NCBI GenBank assembly: GCA_017893485.1
Contig: CM030365.1
Coordinates: forward strand, 32,641,000 to 32,704,999
DNA length: 64,000 bases
Reading direction: 5' to 3'
From: Hemerocallis citrina
Taxonomy: Eukaryota; Streptophyta; Magnoliopsida; Asparagales; Asphodelaceae
Shown: piece by piece, positions 43,886 to 55,540 of the stretch
How the letters are laid out: each line of letters begins with the position of its first letter
Numbering within the stretch: the stretch's first letter is position 1
Notes under the pieces: model-generated
The model's database searches: none
Told to the model about the DNA's origin: nothing
The model's input: only the letters and a program-made list of their open reading frames with translations
Translations under genes and position numbers: made by a program

Positions 43886-46800
43886 TTAGCAGAAAATACA
43901 GTCATTCCTAGCTATCCAAATGCTCCAGCAACTTGCGATAGTAAGTAGGTGCCAAATGTGTCTGTGTGTCCGTGTGCCAAAACACCATGAAGTAAAGCAG
44001 TCGTGCATGTCGGTGGGGATGGATTGTATGTGAAAGAGTGTAGTGAAGAACTTCCAGGTTTCAGATGTGACAGGACAAGTGAAGAAAATATGATAGACTG
44101 TTTCGACAGGGCACGCACAAGCTGTGCATGCAGTGTCTCCCGACCAGCCTTTTGATCGCAGAAAGTCCTTCGAATTGCATCGTCCCCGACTCAATTGCCA
44201 AATAAAGATCTTGCACTTTAGGGGAGCTGGTGAAGCCCACGTCGCCTTGTAGAAAGGAGATCTCCCGACCTTGTAGGCTGATTTAACTGTGTATGTCTTC
44301 GCTGTAGTTAGGCTCCATGCTGGCTTGTCGTCAGTGCTTGAGGGCTGTATATCTTTCAGGGCTTGAAGGAGGTTATGTTTCTCTTCACGAATAAGTGGCG
44401 TAGCTATGCAGTTGAGCCGAGGATGCCATTCCCAAACACCATTGATCCATGCTCCTTGTGAGAAGGCCTCAGCCTGAGGGTTCCACGCTGCAGCTGCAAG
44501 GGAGGGAAAAAGTGTGGTAATGCTGTGACCATTTATTCATCGAGATTGCCAAAACTTGATGTTGTCGCCGTTTCCAAGTTCCAAGTGGACATTTATGAGG
44601 AATTGATCTTTGAGGTTGAAGATGCCTTTCCAAAACTACAATGCTAATGGCGTACAGATAAAGCCATTTGCAGATCTTCTATAGTATAGGCTGTGCAGTG
44701 TTTGGTTCACAAGAGAATTTGAGGCTAGAAGGTTCCACCACCACTTCATAAGAAGTGCCTCATTAAAGACTTTCAAATTGAGTACACCTAGTCCTCCTTG
44801 GTCTTTAGGTTGGCAGATGGTGTGCCAATTTGTGCAAGCTATGCCCCTTGCATCAGTGTCAGCCCCACACCAAAAAAATCTGCTACGAATTTGGTCTATG
44901 CTTTTAATAACCCATAGGGGTAGCCTGAAGAAATATGCAAAGTAGACGGGGAGAGCACTCAGAACAGCGTTGGTGAGAACCAGTCTGCCTCCTCTAGAAA
45001 GCATTTTACCCTTCCATACTGAGAGTCTCCTCTCAATCTTGAGAATGAGCGGTTGCCAATATCGCTTGCTTAATTTGCCTTTGGAGAGAGGCATTCCAAG
45101 ATATGTGAACGGTAGGCTGTCCTCCTTACATTTGAGGATAGTGGAGAAGGCGTGTAGCTTGGCCTGTGATTTTCCAAAATAAACAATTGAAGTTTTCTTG
45201 AAGTTAATAGCTAGTCTAGAGATATTTGCAAACAATTGCAGAGCTATCTTGAGGTTCATAATCTCTTGCTCGTCACCTTTGCAGAAGATCAGGGTGTCAT
45301 CTGCGAATTGGAGGACAGAGAGGTTAGAAAGTTGGCCTCCGATAGGCAGCTGCAAGAAGGTGCCATTCCTTTGTCCACAGTAGAGCATTTGAGCTAGTAC
45401 ATCCACCACCAAGATGAAGAGCCGGCGAAAGTGGGTCACCTTGCTTGAGACCTCTCTTGGAGTTGATCTGTCTGCCCCTCTCACCATTGATGATGACAGA
45501 AGACTTTGCCGTTCTGAGGATCATATCAATCCATCTACACCAAGATGGTCCAAATCCTCTGGCCTTAAAAAGTTGTAGAAGAAAGTCCCAATTTACAGTG
45601 TCGAAGGCTTTAGTAAAGGCAATTTTGAAGAGGAGTGTGTCTGAGCTTCTTCTACTGCATAGATTTATTGTCTCATGCGCTACTAGGAAGCAGTTGATCG
45701 TTGATCTACCTTTGAGAAATGCACTCTGAGAGGATGATACAAGTGAGTGTAAGATAGGGCTGAGTCTGTTGGCTAGGATCTTTGTGAAGATCTTAAATGA
45801 GCAATTCAGCAGACTAATTAGTCTGTAGTCCGTAACTAGGCTGGCTCCCTCACACTTGGGATTAAAAATGATGTTTGAATAGTTCATTCTCCCAATGTCC
45901 GCGTCTCCCCTATGTACTGATTGCATCATTTCAAGTAAGTCAGCCTTGATGGTGTCCCAGAATGTGTGATAAAAGCTCATTGAAAATCCGTCGGGACCAG
46001 GGGCTTTGTCACTGCTCATGTCGAACACTGCCTTTTGGAGCTCCTCCATAGTAATGGGTTCCTCAAGATGATTTAAACATATATCATTCGATGGATAGAG
46101 GGATAGCCAGTCAATATTGAAGGCTGAGGTAGTAGCAGTGTCGCAGATATCTTGGAAATGATTTTCGAAGGCCGTTCTGATAATTGAGGGGGAGGTTGTG
46201 ATGTTGTTATCAAGAGTAAGGCTATGGATGTAGTTTCTCCGTCTTCTGCCTTTTGCAAGTGAGTGAAAGAATTTGGAGTTTGCATCTCCTTCTTTGATCC
46301 ACTGTACTCTAGATCTTTGTCTCCAGTACACAGACTCTGCTTTGATTATATTCTGAAGCTCAAGCTGAGTGGTTCTGAGGGAGTCAGGAGGGGTAGGCAG
46401 TTGTTCTACTTCAATCTCAAGCTGAAGGAGTTGGCCTTGGAGTTGCTTCTTGTGGGTGGGGATGTTGCCAAAGGTTGCAGTCTTCCATTTGCGGATGCGC
46501 CTTCTGAGTAGACCCAATTTGCAGGTAAAGATGTCGACTGGGTTGCCCTTGCAAGAGAAATGCTGCCACCATACACTTACTTCAGAAATAAAGGAGGGGT
46601 GAGTAAGCCAGGCTTTCTCAAACTTGAAGTAATGAGACTGCCGTTGAAGAACCTGAGTGACTAGCACAATGGGGTAGTGGTCTGATGAGTATATAGGCAG
46701 GGAGAACTGAATGCAGGCTGGGAAGCAAAGGTCCCACGTGGCGGAGATAAGAAATCTGTCCAGCCTGGCCATTGACAGGGAGGCTCGGAGATTTGTCCAC

Positions 46801-47372
46801 GTAAATTTCCTCCCTAAGAGTGGGAGGTCAATAAGTGCAAGATCTTGAATGAATTCACGAAAACATCTCATGTCTCTGGAAGACCCCCTCCCTCTGGACC
46901 TCTCCGCATCAGAGATAGTAACGTTAAAGTCCCCGCAGAGGACACAAGCATCAGAAAGGAGACTACGCCTCTGTTTGATCTCATGGAAGCATAGCTCTCT
47001 ATCATCAAGTTCGAAGGGGGCATAAATGGTTGTAATCGACCATGCAACAGCAGAGCATCGGCTCTTGATGGATGCCGAAATAGAAAAAATATCACAGGCA
47101 GAGTAAGTGCATTCCAGAACATTATCATTCCACCCGAGCAATATACCACCGCAGCTGTTGAGGGAATCTAACTGGATCCAGTTAGTGACAATATTACCAC
47201 CAATTGAGGAGAGTTTATTAGCTCCTGAGTTGCTCAATTTAGTCTCTTGTAGGCAGACGATGGAAGGAGAGCAACTCCGGATGCCTTCCTTTATTAGCGA
47301 GCATTTATCCGAGTTGGACAACCCTCTAACATTCCAACTTGTAATCTTAATGAGGAAAAAATTGCATCAAAA
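43886..47372 (-). pseudogene. LINE ORF2: endonuclease, reverse transcriptase and zinc-binding region
   Basis: The conserved start KITSWNVRGLSNSDK is visible near 47350 but no ATG precedes it before a stop. The AP-type endonuclease has CLQETK, LCGDFN and SSDHYP. RT shows DKAPGPDGFSM, then AFTKAFDTVNW, where the first residue is normally Asp, and KQGDPLSP. A 1-nt shift near 45430-45460 moves the frame to 45487-44636, which carries FADDTLIF and YLGMPL. After a badly decayed stretch, a zf-RVT-like segment with ACTACACPVETVYHIFFTCP lies at 44194-43886. ORF2 would nick DNA and copy the RNA at the target; this copy cannot. Confidence 0.9.
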
Positions 47373-47968
47373 AGCACCAAATAACAATAAAGTACAGCCA
47401 GAAATGATCACCAAGTTCCCAGAGCCAAAGCAGCTAGTTAGAGTGTCCTAGTTGATCAGTGTGATCAACGAGGGCCTTCTGATTACTCTTAAGGATGTGC
47501 ACTGAGTGTGGCCCCTTAGCCTCCACTCCAATTGACTCAGCTACTTCTAAAATGTCTGCATTTGAGAGGAGATCAAATGGATTAAGATGTGCATTTGTGA
47601 CAGAAGCAGCTGAAGATGCGGTACCTGATGTTTTCTTCTTGATTGTAGTTGAGAGGTGCTTTCATGAATGGCCTTGTACACTTGAGTTTGGAAGCTGATC
47701 TTGATCGCTTCTGTCGCTTCGATGGGCCTTCAGAGAATCCCGGGGGGAGTGACATAGAGGAATTGGAAGATTTCTTCAATGGCTTTCTGTTGAGGGAACG
47801 AGTGCGGATGCTCTCCGCGCCAAGCTTGCTGGTACCTGCATTAAAAATTCCTTGTTCCTCCGCATTGAATTTGCTGAGTTCCTCATGCACTGATTCTCTG
47901 AAAGCTCCTTCGACTGCTGGCTTGATCTTAGTGAACAGTGATAGTGGCAGTGTGACTAGTCTCCCTTT

Positions 47969-49465
47969 CTAGTACATCTCTCTCACTTCTTCATTGGACC
48001 CTTCTTCAGTTGAGATTGCTTGGTTGTTGGGTGATTTGGTGGGGTACTTTGTGGATTCTTTATTATTGCTTTCTGAAGATTCGGAGATAGGAACAATCTG
48101 TAGTGCTGCATTGGGGTGTTGTGGGATCAAAGGGGGGACCTCTACGGAATGTGGGGTCGGATTCTCAGAGATCTTTGCATACATGTTGGGCTCTATCAAA
48201 TGTGGAATATTTGGAAACAATTCAAATTTTCCACCCTCAAGCGGAGAATCCGTGGCCGTTATACCTTTCCCTCCCAAATCAATGGGATTCTGTTCAACTG
48301 TCTCCAAAATTTTTGCCGTGCCAGAGGGGCCCCCAACTGCGCCAGCCATGGTTCTTTCTGGCACCTTGGGACACTAGAAGCTCGCATTACCAGAGTCTCC
48401 GGTCGATCTGACCATAGTAAAGAGCTGAACTTTACCGGTTTGGACATCCTCAACTGAAATCGGATTGCCAAGAAGTAGCACCGGCACCTCATGGATGTGT
48501 CTCTCTAGGCTCCATGGCATAGTGTAGCGAATGCAAATGACTTTAGGGATCAGTGTTAGATCAGCAACCTCTATGAGGACCAAGGCCTGATCTCTGGCTT
48601 TCACATCAAGCATCTCCCAGCTGAGGGTAATCAGTTTACCAAAGGGGGGGATGAGTTTTTCCAGTGATTCGCGATTCCAGTAGTGGAAGGGGAGAAGTGG
48701 GAGGTTTATCCAGATGAATGAGGGCTTGGGTCAGAGTTTGGCCCCATAGTCCATGGACCATGGAGAGAAGGTTGCAGTGAATCCCGAGAAGCTGAAGATA
48801 CCTTTTGCAATGGCACTTTCCGCCTTAGTTGCCCTGGGGAACTGGACGTGGTAAACCCCATCGCAGACCCTTTGCAGGGTCCACCATCTTCCTCTTCTTC
48901 CCCAGGCAAAGTTAAATGCACTCTCGTGATCTTTGGTTAGGGGGATACGTCTAGGATTGATGAGGTGAAGGAATGCACTGGCATGGCGTGCCGGTAAGGC
49001 CTATGCGATCGCGTTGTTGTGGGGAAGATCAATCTCCAGGCTCGCGACCCTATTGTGGACTGGGTAGTCTCGCACCTTGTGGCCGAACTTCTTATAGTTG
49101 AAGCAGTGGTAGCCAAGGATGCGGTATTCCTGTGTGTTGTGGTCGCCTCTGCCGCATTTGAAGCAGCGTCTCTCCATCTTCCTTGTTCGGTGATTTTTGG
49201 GAGGTTGGTTTTTTTGGTAGTGGGTAGGGGCCTTTGGTGTGGGCTGAAAGACTGGTCGAGGGTGGAGGGTAGTGGGATTAATGGGAAGGGAGGTGAAGTG
49301 ACAAATTGGGGTTGTGGAGTTGACAGCGGGGAGGCACAGATTACGAAGGGGCATATGAAGATTTCCATGATGACGTGAGGGTGGGGGTAGGCAAAGGACC
49401 TGAGCATATGATTTGCTCAGTTCCCTAGGGAAGATGAAATTCTCTCTCCTCACCCCTCGCTCCAT
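47969..49465 (-). pseudogene. LINE ORF1: nucleic acid-binding protein, degenerate
   Basis: The ATG at 49465 (MERGVRRENF) opens 154 codons. CFKCGRGDHNTQEY followed by CFNYKKFGHKVRDYP resembles two CCHC knuckles, both with damaged last positions. Frameshifts and stops follow. Conserved pieces downstream in other frames include AFNFAWGRRGRWW (near 48895) and SFIWINLPLLPFHYWN (near 48700), of the type found in plant LINE ORF1 proteins (DUF4283-like). The end overlaps 47582-47970, where a basic segment PSKRQKRSRS is found. ORF1 binds the element's RNA. Confidence 0.75.
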
Positions 49466-49505
49466 TTTCTAAAGAGTTAATTATGGCTTTATAACTATCT
49501 TTTTC

Positions 49506-50256
49506 CTTTCTTTTCTCTTCTTTGTCTAATTTTATTATGCAATCAAATTCTATATTTGTTAGTTGTAATTTTATGATGAACTAAATTTATTTTTCTAGGG
49601 CTTTGATGTAACTTAGTTTTGAGAACACAATTTTAAATTCCATGTTATTTTTCTATTTTCCATGGTTGTGTGTTTAATTTTTGTTCTTAATGCTTACAAT
49701 TGGTTGACCGACTTTTGTATGATCTATTAAATCATTGAGAGACTGAACTGGTAATTTGTGATTTTGAATTTATAAAATTAAACACCATTGATTGAGCGAA
49801 ATTAGAGATAATTTACTGCGATTGATGTGACTGTTAAAAAAATCCACAAAACTTAATGAGTCTTCAATTAATTAAATTTGTGAATGAACTATGACAAACT
49901 GTTAGTTGGAGATATTTTTGGTGTTGTTCGAGAAAAAGCATTGAATACTTTGGGAATTTTTGTACAACTTGGAAAAATAATATTTTTATTTACATGGAGT
50001 TATAAATTGTGTGGAATAAACTAGGTAAAATCAAAAGCCCTAGAATTAATTTTGCAATTAATAAACAACAAAATTTCAGATTCCACTCCTTTTTAATTAA
50101 TTTAGTTGCTTTCTTTATTAATTTCGATTTTCCAAATAGTAGTTAATCTAGTAATTTCGGTACTCGATAAAATAATTAGTCCTTGTGTGATTGCCACTTT
50201 TTTCACTTATATATACTACTTGTTGCAATTTTGTACACTTGCAAAAATTCACATCA
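49506..50256 (+). repeat. Athila 3' LTR, right part
   Basis: It resumes after the LINE with CTTTCTTTTCTCTTC and ends GCAAAAATTCACATCA. GTAGG (50257-50261) is the target duplication of the Athila. Confidence 0.92.
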
Positions 50257-50261
50257 GTAGG

Positions 50262-50750
50262 CATAGGGTAGGGGGTCTTCGGGTGCTGCACATGTCGAAC
50301 TAGCGAAGTTGGAGGTTGAGAATAAGAAAACCCTGATGCCTTTTAGATTTGAAGTTGTGATGAATTGGATTGGATGGGGGGATTTGAGTTTTAATGGGTT
50401 AATGGGTTAATGGGTGGGTAGATGTTTATTGGGTTTGGGTTTAGAAGGGTTAATAAATGTGTATAAATATGTTTGAATGTATTGACTTAAAAGACGGATA
50501 CTCGCGGGCATATCTTACTCGACCTGCAATTTTACGGGTCAGACCGGGCCAGGCCATCTTGAAAATTTTCCTAAATTACATATCTGTACCCGGCTCGATC
50601 GGGTACAACCAGTGGGTACCCACGGGTCATGGGTAAAGATTGTTAGGTCTAATCTTAAGCAAACATACTAACCCTATTTTTTTTGTTCGCTCTTATTATT
50701 TCTTGGACAATACTCAACATAATCTAAATAATTTTTCATAAACACTCGTG
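50262..50750. other. Unassigned sequence with GGGT-rich tracts
   Basis: No gene is seen. TTAATGGGTTAATGGG is repeated near 50392-50420. At 50500-50640 there are CCGGGC and GGGTACC-like tracts, loosely similar to the GGGTCCGGGT-rich insertion at 57989-58449, so a fragment of a related small element is possible. Confidence 0.4.
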
Positions 50751-51240
50751 ATATGGGTAAAATCATAGCCACACGATCCCAATGCACATCTTAAAGCTTC
50801 TCAAAGGCAGAACAGTAATTTCACAACATTTGCAAGCACATTAAAGGAACATGGGCTGCATCTAGGCCCACCAGGCCAACCAGGCTAACAAATAAGGCTT
50901 ACTAACAGCCTAAGAAAGAAAGATTTCTAGCTAATGATATTTGGAAATTAAACCTCCCAAATCAAGACTTAAATAACTGATTATATCCTTTAACTCGGGG
51001 AATCTTCAATCAAATCTGAGAAAGATACCTTCTCAGTTGTTTCTTATGGAGCAAGACTCTTAGCCTATAAATACTCTCCCCCCTCAATTAGTAATGGGTA
51101 ATCATTCTGTTGCCATATAAAACTCATATCTTTTTTCTGGGTTAATGACTTGAGCGTTAGAGGGTCTTTCGCCGGGACCAACCCCTATGTGTAGGCCGAG
51201 GTTGTATAGTCTAGCTCACATAAATAGTTGATGGGTTAGA
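50751..51240 (+). repeat. Tat-type LTR-like sequence
   Basis: It starts TGATATGGGTAAAATC, like the Tat 3' LTR at 20689. CTATAAATACTCTCCCCCC lies at about 51066, and GAGCGTTAGAGGGTCTTTCG with CCGGGACCAACCCC follows at 51152-51185, typical of leaders in this lineage. Neither the end nor a target duplication was found. No internal domain lies on either side. Confidence 0.5.
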
Positions 51241-51711
51241 CCTAGGTTTGAGTTTAGATGTGGTTAGCCGATCAACCTAGATCTAGTTATAGTCTAGCTC
51301 GCTTTTAATTTTAATAATTGATAAACTTGAATTGTTTATTAATAAATAAAATCTGATAATAACACCTATTAATATTTGGAAAAATAGATCTAAATTAGAT
51401 AAATAGACTAATAGAGTGTGAGACTGAAAATTGTTCATGGTCTACAAGTCGTGATGGTTAAGATTAGACTCAAGAGATGTGAGTGAAATCTAGCCTATAT
51501 TGTGTTTTGTCCTAGAAATTCGGAGTAATTAGTAACTCATAGTATTTGGGGTTACTTTGAAAGTTAGGGCTGTCGTAGAAAACCTTAGAGTATGACTTGG
51601 TGTGATGTCCTAGTTGTGTGGGTTTCTAGAGGCTGAGCAAGACCCCGAGGGGAGTTTAGGGGTTATAAAAATTAAGGGAAACTTCAAGTCATATAAGAAT
51701 TTGAGGGAAAT
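51241..51711. other. Unassigned AT-rich sequence
   Basis: No ORF, repeat or RNA gene was recognised. The last five bases, GAAAT, are the target duplication of the solo LTR that follows. Confidence 0.45.
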
Positions 51712-54700
51712 TGTCACGCCCCGCTTCCCAAAATACGGAATAGAGTACGTAACGTAGGCCGAGCGAATAATTATACATCATCCATGAGTTGCACCTGACT
51801 AACTCAGCAATATGAAAGAATAAACACAGCCACACAAGAAGGATATAACCACATGAATCAAAGATAACTTCAATAATAAATGAAATAATCCAACAATAAT
51901 AATATCCAACATCTGGGATAAAAACAAACTCCAGGAACATCAGTCCAAAACAAAGTACAAAGTCATAACAATGTTGAAAAGAAATAATCTAGCAATAAAG
52001 TAAATTAAGCATCGCAATCTTGGACTCCATCTTCTAGAATTGTTGCTCATCAATTCCTGCTAGGAGAGATCCTTCGGTACCTGTGAATTCTTGATCTAAA
52101 AACAAAGAAATAATGTCCTTAGAAAAAGTCGTGGATAGCAAGTAGAGAGAAACAGATGATATAGGAAGCATGTATATCAAAGAAAAGGGACATGATCAAA
52201 GTCAACAAAAAAAAAAAGCAAAGGCAGACAATAATATCAAAGGTTTATAATTAATCATACATGTAATGAGTGATGTCAGGTCAAGTTCAATACAGGATCA
52301 AGCATGAGATGATAAATACAGGTTATTAATCATTTTTTTAATCTATCTAGTGCACGTACTACTGCGTCCCACTCCACAGGTTAGGCGCAAGCACATAGTG
52401 AACGTTTAGATTGATGGTGAATTCACAGATCGTGTACTCGGTGTCGATAACAATAATTTACAATCAATAATTAACAATCAATCATTTGCAATCAATACTT
52501 CTCCTACCAATCAATATTTCTCCTCCTTCCATGTCAAGTGTTCAAGCGAGCATGAAGGCCTTTACCGAGTATATTTTCCGATCGTTCACTACCAAGTCTA
52601 CTCATAATACTCCGGCTTGTTAATAGTTTATTTTCATCCTATGTGAGCATGCAAGAAAGTGTCAATGTTGTATTATGCTAAGTGTGACTAATTCTACTCA
52701 TTACAGACAAATCATGAAGTAAACATATTAAATTAGCACAATCACATAATCTGGATAGTATGACCTTGCTGTACAAAAACACAGATTACCGCTACTACAA
52801 AGAAGTAAATCTGGATCCGTCAGAAATTCTAGAAATTTGACTCTCTAACGGTTCCAGCGAGTATATATACGACATATGAAAGCTACAGGAAATAGGGTGA
52901 AAACTCTATTCTTTTCAGATTTTATGTTCAGGCAGCAAGTTGTAAATTGTGTTCACCTATTTGTTTCAGGTCAGAAAACTCATCAAATAAATCTATAAAA
53001 ATTCAGGGACATTGCTACACATGTCTAGTCTCAGATAGATTTATTCAAATTTTTATTCTACTGTTAACATGCTCAAATAAATTATGGAACAGCAAGATAC
53101 GCATGCATTTGTGAATCTGAAAATTCTGACACAGCTGTACTAAAATGATGATATCTAACAGATTGCACATCGGAATTAAAATCCGTAAAAAGTGTAGTAA
53201 ACTAGACATATAGGGCAAAATTTCATGTTCAGAAAGTTATTTCAAAATATAACAGCAACATGGTCGAAAATCTGATTCAAAAATATACAAACGACAGCCC
53301 AGAATTTATTTTGATATGAATAAGCAACAATTAATCATACAATCATACAATTCATGCTAATTAATAGTCAAAGTGCCAAAAGATGTTTAGCATGCATGAT
53401 TTCAGTTTTAAGATGCATTTTCACAGACATGATAATCAATTTATCAAATCAAATCAATCTAACATATCTAATCTGCCAAACAATTCTATAACACATAGAT
53501 CTAGTTAATTTTCATGTAAATGTGCATATGCAAGAAACAATAGGGACTAGGTTTTAGATCAAAGAGGTAAGCAGGATGTTTAGAGTATAACGGGTTAGCT
53601 CGTGTAAAATCTCAATAAACTTAACAGAATTCAAATAGTAGTACGATAAAGAAAATAGCTGGATCTACTTGCAGAGATTAAAGAAATCTTGAACAAAACA
53701 AACAACTAGTTGAAGAAGAGACTTGCATGTTAATTAGTAGATTTAAATATCGAGAATAATGGGATGAGAATCCCGGGTGACGAAACCATGATCACACGTG
53801 CGAGCTACGTGCAAAACCAAAACAACAAACCCAGGAAAACAGCAACACCAAGTTCGGATCTCAAAGCAAAACACCAAACACCGAGTACTGGATCCCACTT
53901 CACACAACAACAAACACACCAAGTCCACTATCCTCTTCCTCGACTTCGACAGGCAGAGAGAGTTGGCAGGAGAGGGAACGGCGACTGCGGTCGAGAAGCG
54001 ACGGCAACGGCGACCACGGCGAGGGCGGCGATGACTGACGACAGCGGCGTTGCGGTCGGGAAGTGACGCAGCAGCGAGGCGATGGCAACACAGGGAAGCT
54101 CTGTTTCGCTCCGAAAATAGAGGAGGCGAACGGCGGAGTGTTCGGGGCTTAGACGATGACGACGAGGTGGCAAGGGGGGGTCTGCGGTGGTTACGGGGTG
54201 AACGGAAAGACGAAGACGATGGTGACGAGGATAGGGGCGAAGGATTAATGGGTTCGAGCGGAGGGAATGAGATGGGATGAAGACGACGATGGGATAGGGG
54301 GCGAGAGCGGAGGACTAGGGCGATGACGGGGTTGGTGATCGGGACGGTCGAGGATAATCGGAGAGGCGGCTAGGGGTGACGAGGAGTGGGTGAGGAGACG
54401 AAGGTGGTGATCGGAGAACGGGAGAGGAGCGACAGAAATTGGGTCGGTTTGGGTTGAAGACGAAAACAGGGGAGGAGAGAGCGTCGAGGAGAGAGAAAGC
54501 GGCAGGTGAGAGAGAGATGATTAATTAGGGTTTAATAATGGGTATTTATATGGGATTAAGAATTTGGGGCTTTCGGTTGCGGGTTAATGGGTTTAGGGTA
54601 CAAATTTTTGCTCCATAAAGAGATGAACAAGCATAAAACAATGAGATGAACATATAGCAGAACAACTCAAACTCAAATCACGAAGAGCAAAATTTGCAAT

Positions 54701-54857
54701 GAGCCAAAAATAGGAGAAAAGAGAACGGAATGATCAAAAGAAAATAATGGACCCAAAAAAAGCAAATAATTATATAATAGAAAAAATACAGATAGAGTAA
54801 TCAAGAAAGAAAATAAGAATACAATAAAAATCCAAAATATGAAAAATATGGGTTACA
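51712..54857 (-). repeat. Solo Tekay-type LTR, minus orientation
   Basis: It reads TGTCACGCCCCGCTTCCC at the left and GGGTTACA at the right, which is the reverse complement of a Tekay-type LTR with ends TGTAACCC...GCGTGACA. GAAAT flanks it at 51707-51711 and 54858-54862, so it is a complete solo LTR, left by recombination between two LTRs. A minus-strand TATAAATA is at 54543-54550. The GC-rich part at 53930-54480 corresponds to the leader beyond the CT repeat and opens spurious frames. Confidence 0.92.
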
Positions 54858-55096
54858 GAAATGTAAAGAAAATCTGAGATATCTAAGGTGTAAAGTAAGA
54901 GCATTTTGGAGCATTGCTACTAACCAATAGTAACCATACTAAAATATCAAAACCTTGTTGATCCATTCTATGAGCAAGAGAATTCGTAGATTTAGAATTT
55001 TCACCCTCAAAGCAGATATTTCTAAGTCGTATGACAGAATCAAAAAGGAAATTTGTTATTAATGTCTTGCATAAATTCAAATTTCCTTCTAGGTTA
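54858..55096. other. Unassigned AT-rich spacer ending in TTA
   Basis: The spacer begins with the GAAAT target copy and ends with TTA at 55094-55096, the target of the next element. No gene is seen. Confidence 0.45.
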
Positions 55097-55537
55097 GAGC
55101 ATTTGTAGTCTTTTTTTTTTCCATTGTGCCAAATTTTCCTAAAATTTGGTCTAAAAAAACTCTGCACTTGTTTGCTGTTTTTTGCCAAATTTTGGGTCGA
55201 CTAAGAACAATATGCTACCAAATTAAAATAACAATTGCTGAATTATAGAGGATGAAAGATGATCTTTTGTCTAGTATTTTTTTTTATTTTTTATTTTATT
55301 GGATGGAAGGTCTTCTTTGGTCCTATCAAATTTTTGTTAACTTGAACGGGAATGTGCCCGATACATATTTGTTTTTAAAAAAAAAAAGAAAAATGAGGGG
55401 ATCTTCCGTCCCTCCTTTTTCCTTATCAAAAGGCCAAATTATGGCATTTGAGAACTACAACGTCATCTCCAAAATGCAAAATGCCAAATGCCAAATGTCA
55501 TTTTGGAAAATTTGACAGCAAACGACCATAGATGCTC
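55097..55537. mobile_element. MITE 1, PIF/Harbinger-like, TTA target
   Basis: The 441-bp element begins GAGCATTTGTAGTC and ends GACCATAGATGCTC, which are inverted relatives of each other (10 or 11 of 14 match). TTA lies on both sides (55094-55096 and 55538-55540). It is AT-rich and has no coding capacity. TTA duplications and GAGCAT-type ends fit Tourist-like MITEs. Confidence 0.72.
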
Positions 55538-55540
55538 TTA

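Larger units (their letters stand above)
43431..49505 (-). mobile_element. Plant L1-type LINE, minus strand
   Basis: ORF1 lies at the right and ORF2 at the left, and a poly-T at 43431-43443 (poly-A tail on the minus strand) marks the 3' end. The 9-bp sequence CTTTCTTTT flanks it at 43422-43430 and 49506-49514 and is a target duplication, although the tract is low in complexity. At about 6.1 kb it appears full length or nearly so. ORF1 and ORF2 are both broken. Confidence 0.9.
37487..50256 (+). mobile_element. Athila-lineage Ty3/gypsy element without pol, carrying nested insertions
   Basis: LTRs start TGATRAGTG and end TTCACATCA, and a perfect GTAGG duplication flanks the whole. The PBS and gag are of Athila type. 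The internal region is only 3.2 kb (39518-42738) and jumps from gag to the 3' untranslated part, so protease, RT, RNase H and integrase were deleted. A Helitron lies in the 5' LTR and a LINE in the 3' LTR. It could have moved only with enzymes supplied by another Athila. Confidence 0.93.

Noticed and set aside
53743..54280. Arg/Gly-rich ORFs in the solo LTR
   Set aside because: This is the same GC-rich LTR leader on the other strand; no conserved domain.
54858..55540. Host gene exon in the spacer near 55000
   Set aside because: The only frames are short and AT-rich, and most of the stretch is a MITE.
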